From Tubulanus polymorphus (lineage: Eukaryota; Nemertea; Palaeonemertea; Tubulaniformes; Tubulanidae), in assembly GCF_964204645.1 (NCBI RefSeq), contig NC_134025.1, positions 980,001-1,044,000 of the forward strand: a DNA stretch of 64,000 nucleotides, read 5' to 3'. The notes under the pieces were generated by a model. It was given only the letters and a program-made list of their open reading frames with translations. It was not told the origin of the DNA and did no database searches. The position numbers and the translations under genes are program-made. How positions within the stretch are numbered: the stretch's first letter is position 1; each line of letters opens with the position of its first letter. Shown piece after piece: positions 58,984 to 64,000 of this stretch.

Positions 58984-61900
58984 ATGAATTCAACCTCTCA
59001 TTCCAATCAAACCGGTTCCGACTCGTCCTCGGCTAGTCGACCTATTCTACGACGTAAACGATCCTCATTTTCTGATGTCTTGAAAATCGTTGTTGTGGGG
59101 ACAACAGGAGTCGGAAAAAGTGGTCAGTATTTGATATCACTGGTATTTTCTAAACACTGTGAACCTTGTTTCCAAACAAAAAGTAACACGTGACTGTAAT
59201 TCAATTTAGTCCATGCTTTGGCCAACTTTTTGGGCAACTTCAGTCCCAGTCCTATAGATAAACAGTTGTTAATGTTAACTACGTTGAGCCAGTTAGAATT
59301 TGAGATAAAACATCGAAGACTCTTTATTGTCAAACTTAACCGCAAAATGTGGAAATGGGAAGATGTAGTTTCGATTGTTTCGATGTCAGTCGTCCACTGA
59401 CCTAAATTTGTTCGAGCAACTGCTGGACCTAGTCCCATAAATGAGTGAGTTCTGGGTTCGTCAGTAACTAATCAGAATCTAATCTCCTTTTCCCAATATA
59501 GAACGACTTAAGATACAAAACAAACAGTGAAAACCCGTAACGAACTAACAAGATTGTTAAACTGAAACTTCAGATTAATGGTTGTAGTGTAGATGGGTTA
59601 CTCATGTACGGTAACAATATTGAACCTATTAGAAAAGCAACAACTGTTTCTACTAAGAGAAATCTGTTTGTTTTCGCTGAAGTTTCTCTATGTAAAATGT
59701 ATATATAATTATCCCTTTTCAAACAACATGCCGCGATTTTTAGTTTTCAAGCGTTGATGTTTTCAATGATTGGCAAGTCGCTTTTGTTCACCGCATACTC
59801 GAAGCGGTCACCAGTTCACAAGAGAAAATACAACAAAATTATACTGAAATATTTACTGTACTTATTTGTGAGCAAAATGCCGGGTTTTTGTACTGTACGA
59901 ATGACGTAAGCTGATGTGAAAAAATGAATAATCAATCATTGAAAAGAATTAACCTAACCAGTGAGTTGAGCGTATGAGGCGACCTAGGAACACGGTGTAT
60001 TAAGGTGGCATGGTTCGATCTGGGAACCTGCACCCTCTGAGGCGATCGTCCTTCTCACTCGCGCGGCCACGCTGACCGGGACGATCAGCGACGTGCTCGA
60101 TTGGAACTCATGAATACCGGTAGTGACGTCATGTCAGTTCAATCTAGCAAATTGTTGACCTGTTTTAAATCTTTTACAAAATTAGATTGTAAAAATATAG
60201 ATATTCATTCAATGTCCACAACATTTCGGTTGAATCGCCTCATTGTTTCCTGCTATTTTTTTCGGAAGATTTCTGACGCTGCTCTAGACGTAATGATTAC
60301 TGAAAGAGATGTGTTAATTCTGTGTATGAATATAAATAGAGAAAGTAAGCAAGGAATTTGAAACATTTCAGTAACAGAAATATATAACAATTATAGAACT
60401 GTAAATAGAGATTGAACATTTTAAAAGGTTGAAAGGGTGTGTACGGCGTGAGTACTTAATCTATTCAAACCGCCAGCTGAATGAATCGATCTGATGAAAG
60501 ATTTACTGAACCGGAACAACTTAAAGCGTAATTATAGCTATTATAACAGAATACTGATGAAACCTTACTTAACGTTGAGAAATGGGGAACCTCCAACGCT
60601 ACTGTGGCAATCGAGGATTCCACTTATAGCCAGCAAGGATCCGCAGTGTTTGGCGAGGAGTTATCGATCTTCTAAGTTCAAATTTTTGCATTTTTCTCTC
60701 GCATATAAATGGATTATTGTTGAAAACTGCACCAGACACTGAGTAGAAACATGAAATTGAATCGATGTACATTTAGTGGGTCTTGTGATAATGTATGGAT
60801 TCGGGGGCCTAAAACTTAAAGTTTAAAGTTGATTGATGATGAAATTAGTTTCACAACGTAAGGAAGTGCTCGACATCTGGCAGGATATTTGCGGTTCCCC
60901 GTTCAACTTGTCTTCGATATTCAAAACCTAAAATATCTTTTTTCGATTCAACAGTTCTACCCTCGAGTCGGGTTGGTTCACCTGACGTGTTTACCACACA
61001 CACACAGTGTATTATAGGTTAATGTAGATGATAAGATATCAGTTTTATCTGTGATTAATCAATACATGATTAAACCAGTACTAACCGTGCACGGCCTGTA
61101 CAATCTGGTAAACATTTCACCTCCATATATCACTAATAGTAAAACCTTCACAAATATTTCTACCTTCGTTCGCTTACTATATCACCTGATATCAGATACG
61201 AAGTAGTAGCTCATCCACAGGAAAATATTTTCAACGATTTATTTCTGTTATTAAAACGTTTTTAAAGAGGAAAAACAAGGTCTCCATTGAACAAACTGAT
61301 AAATGCCAGCCGGGTCCACTATATCTACCTATTGTCATACGAGATTTGGGATCCAGACAACCAATCCAGATAACGTGTAGCATCTGGAGAGAGATTACGA
61401 GACAATGGCGACATGCCATGAGACTGATTGTCCTTCCAGGATGTTCTCTACCAGCAGGACACGAACCCTTGTATCTTGTGTGTCGTGTGAAACGTGTGAA
61501 ATTGGAAAAAAATTGATTCTATTATTTGTTCAGTGATTTCTTAAATTGTGTTTTTTACAGCTCTGACGGTAAGGTTTCTGACGAAGCGATTTATCGGGGA
61601 ATATGATCCGACGATCGGTAAGAGACCCCTCCTCCCTACTCCCCCTCCCTCCATTGTGTCCAATGCCAAATCGTTTTGGAACGGTGTAGTTGGTAATTGA
61701 ATTTTTAATTTCTGTTTTTGTAGAAAATAAATATCGTCATAACACGGTGATAGATAATGAAAATGTGCTGTTAGAGTTGATTGACACAGTATCAGAGGTA
61801 AGTTGCATGTGGCCCAGCTGACCCAAGACGAGAAGTTATCAGTATTTTGCTGAGTGATGTTTATGATTCATTGGAAATCGTTGAATCCTTCATCGTTGAA

Positions 61901-63039
61901 GCCCTCCAGTCAAATTTGACTCAAGAGTTAAATGATAAGGAATGAACTTATTCTAACTCTAGAGCCAAATTCTAACTTTGTGAAACTGGATCCTGGACTG
62001 TGGGTCCCCGTGTTTAACTAATCAAAAATGCGAATCAATTCTTTGTCGTTGGCGATGCCAAATAAGGTCTATAGTTTAATACGAAATATAATGCAATGCT
62101 GATTAATGTTAATTAATTCATGAAATGTTAATTCTGCACAGAGTCCAGACGATGGAACGTTGAAAGAAGATCACATTAGATGGGGCGATTCATTCGTCAT
62201 TGTTTATTCTATAACGAATCGACGATCGTTCGAACTCGTCGCCGACTACAGACGAAAAATCTGTGAAATCAAGAAAACAACGAATCCTTTACCGACGTTG
62301 ATTATCGGTAATATGTCTGATATGGGACACGCTCGACAAGTTGATAAATCAGAAGGTACGAATCCCTGTTCATACGATAACACACGTGACCTTATAACGC
62401 GTCATATTGGTCACACGTTAACGGCCAATATGGAGGTCATGCAGCCATGTGGTCATATCGGTGGTCAAACACAATTACTGATTTACAAAAGAACTTCTAA
62501 GTTTGTAAATCCTCAATTGCTCAGTCGAATCTAAGATCTAAGTCTATAGCCAATCTAACAACTCAAGACGAGTCTTAGAATTGAAGAAACAAGTCTTTTT
62601 GGATTTAAGTCGCAACTGTTTATCTTAAGTCATCGAGTCTCCGGCACCGATTGATGGCCGAACTATTGTGGCTTATTCTGCTCGACCCCGACGCAGTTAC
62701 TTCGAGCATGAATTGAATATATTGAAAATAAGCTCCGGTTGTGTTCTACTCATATGAAATAACACTATTTACTTCCTAGAAGGATGACAACATAATTATC
62801 AGAAATTACCAGATAATAACAGCAATATTAACTGTAAAATGCCACGTAATGTTACGTTATATATTTTAGGTGAGAAATTGGCTTCAGATTTCGGATGTTT
62901 ATTCGCTGAAACGTCAGCCTCTGATAGTCTAGAATCAGTAAACACAGCTTTCTGTGATCTGTGCAGAGACGCTATCGCCACCAAGCGGCGTTCGAGGACA
63001 TTTCTAGACAGAGTATTTGGTTTATCCTACAAGAAATGA
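58984..63039 (+). CDS. RERG-like small GTPase with degenerate G3 and G4 motifs
   Basis: Five coding exons, 58984-59122, 61561-61617, 61724-61797, 62142-62355 and 62870-63039, join in frame with GT-AG introns to give 217 residues. A GTG 15 nt upstream is in frame, but the first ATG is at 58984. The product belongs to the Ras superfamily, RERG branch: GTTGVGKSALTVRFLTKRFI (39-58) and YDPTI (61-65) closely match RERG, as do HIRWGDSFVIVYSIT and GHARQV. G3 reads DTVSE (86-90) where DTAGQ is usual, and two extra residues follow before HIRWG. G4 reads NMSD (147-150) instead of NKxD, and G5 is ETSAS (175-179). The C-terminus (VFGLSYKK) has no CAAX box, as in RERG. RERG in vertebrates is a growth-inhibitory GTPase; the function here is inferred and nucleotide hydrolysis is doubtful. 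Confidence 0.92.
60004..60077 (-). repeat. tRNA-Leu-derived SINE or pseudogene in GTPase intron 1
   Basis: The minus strand begins GGTCAGCGTGGCCGCGCGAG like tRNA-Leu, has an anticodon loop CTCAGAG (CAG) and ends with a B-box-like GATCGAACC and GCCACC that could pair with the start. The D and variable arms are damaged. It is a relic inside an intron on the opposite strand. Confidence 0.55.
61905..61996. repeat. MITE family A copy in GTPase intron 3
   Basis: CCAGTCAAATTTGACTCAAG at the left and AACTTTGTGAAACTGGATCC at the right, with GAGTTAAAT and CTAACTCTAGAG inside, match family A. Confidence 0.5.
62530..62640. repeat. MITE family B copy in GTPase intron 4
   Basis: CTAAGTCTATAGCCAATCTA, ACAACTCAAGACGAGTCTTA and GGATTTAAGTCGCAACTG match the reverse complement of the family B interior. 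Confidence 0.45.
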
Positions 63040-63430
63040 CTGCATCAAACGTTACAGAATTGAGTCAAAGAAAATGAGGTTTACTGAGGAGGTTTAGTGT
63101 CCGGTCAGTTTGGAAAAGGTCGCCTTTCTCAGTTTAGAATACGGGTTGTAAGACTGAACGATTTATAATAGGCCCCTGAGTGATGCGAGGACAGCGAGAA
63201 CTGTATTTAATGATAGATTATTTTTATATTAGAAAATTTAGAATTTAGATGATTTGCATTTAAGAGTATATATAATATATGAATCCTTCACCCCTCCACT
63301 CCCCAACCCTCAACCCCTCACCTCCTCCACACTCCTTATCTATTCTCTAATTCTCAAATCAATGCGTGGAAATAGAATAGTGAAAATAATATGTGTTTGT
63401 TATCGCCAATAACGAGCTTGAATTAGAAAT

Positions 63431-63436
63431 AATAAA
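63431..63436 (+). promoter_or_regulatory. poly(A) signal AATAAA of the GTPase gene
   Basis: First plus-strand AATAAA after the stop, about 390 nt downstream, giving a short 3' UTR. Confidence 0.5.
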
Positions 63437-63467
63437 AAGACGATAAAGTAAGAAGTTGTTTTTTTCT

Positions 63468-63523
63468 TCTGTTCTCTCTCCCTCTCTCTCCCTCTCTCTC
63501 CCTCTCCCACTCTCTCTCTATCT
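63468..63523. repeat. (CT)n/(CCCTCTCT)n tract
   Basis: Polypyrimidine tract of CTCTCTCC units lying between the convergent 3' ends of the GTPase gene and the minus-strand exon. Confidence 0.85.
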
Positions 63524-63537
63524 CTGTATCTGAGATC

Positions 63538-63643
63538 TCAGCCTCTGAACGCACTCGTGTGATACCCGTAGAAAAAGTAACGTTTCCTATTAACTTTCGG
63601 TTCTCGTAAATCAGGCGCGTTATCCGGGTACATCGCGTGGAAT
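63538..63643 (-). CDS. terminal exon of an unidentified gene entering from the right
   Basis: A good acceptor (TTTTCTATTTCAG, AG at 63644-63645) is followed on the minus strand by a frame of 34 full codons to TGA at 63538. It begins FHAMYPDNAPDLREPK and continues with an aromatic-rich FFYGYHTSAF. The composition looks like a conserved folded C-terminus. A different frame stays open longer only because it runs into the GA microsatellite, so I prefer this one. The rest of the gene lies beyond the window, and I do not recognise the family. Confidence 0.42.
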
Positions 63644-64000
63644 CTGAAATAGAAAATAAAAATGAGACACGTTTAAACTCGTCTCGCACACAACTAGCTG
63701 TAATCCGTATCGTTGTAAATTTCACTTTTTAATCATTCGTTGAAATGTTAAGAAATTTAAGACGCTCATAAACACTGAACACCGCTTGATTCATGTGTTC
63801 AACCGACTTTCAGGAAAAATCTACTACATCGTACAATAGTAACGCTTACTTTTTTCTTATAAAAAAAAACTAATTCCGCAAAGAATTTGACGTGAATCAA
63901 GGGAAAGTGTTTATTTGATATTATGGAGCCAGTACCATTTGAAATTAATCCATTTCCAGTGTTCAAACTTCACAGTGAAATTTAAACGGTGCGAACGATG
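63644..64000. other. intron of the partial minus-strand gene, by inference
   Basis: AT-rich sequence upstream of the terminal exon. No second exon of that gene is visible before the window ends. Confidence 0.35.

Overview
The window looks like nuclear DNA of an invertebrate animal. It is AT-rich, has GT-AG introns, uses the standard code, and carries two intact nuclear-type tRNA genes, tRNA-derived SINE remnants, many short palindromic DNA-transposon relics and long micro- and minisatellites. No sequence names the species. A lophotrochozoan such as a mollusc, annelid, brachiopod or nemertean is my guess, at low confidence.

Layout. 1-13.3 kb is gene-poor and repeat-rich: palindromic MITEs, an 810 bp hexanucleotide array, a (CCCTCT)n array, tRNA-like fragments and a G-rich minisatellite beside a pogo-like tip. 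13.3-18.4 kb is gene 1 (minus; 13-nt first coding exon plus one 4.2 kb exon; AT-hook). 18.4-28 kb is non-coding, with an 890 bp minisatellite and a tRNA-Thr(CGU). 28.0-31.4 kb is gene 2 (minus; one 3.3 kb coding exon). Its N-terminus shares a short motif with gene 1. 31.4-41.2 kb is non-coding, with a tRNA-Gln(UUG), a hAT-like MITE nested in an older repeat, and a 777 bp MULE-like element with 9 bp target-site duplications. 41.2-46.7 kb is gene 3 (plus; 5.5 kb exon) with an approximately 1.7 kb 3' UTR. 48.6-48.8 kb holds a possible lone minus-strand terminal exon. 49.8-52.4 kb is gene 4 (minus; 2.6 kb exon). 52.6-58.9 kb is non-coding. 58.98-63.04 kb is a five-exon RERG-like small GTPase (plus), the only gene I can place in a named family. 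A convergent minus-strand terminal exon enters at 63.64 kb.

Genes 1-4 encode long, mostly disordered, charged proteins that I do not recognise. Their visible motifs point to nuclear or scaffold roles: an AT-hook (gene 1), CtBP-type PxDLS-like motifs (genes 2 and 3), PP1-docking RVxF-like motifs (genes 3 and 4), clusters of basic residues and an acidic tract. That grouping is inference. Only the gene 1/gene 2 relationship has direct sequence support. The GTPase is unusual because its G3 and G4 nucleotide-binding motifs are degenerate.
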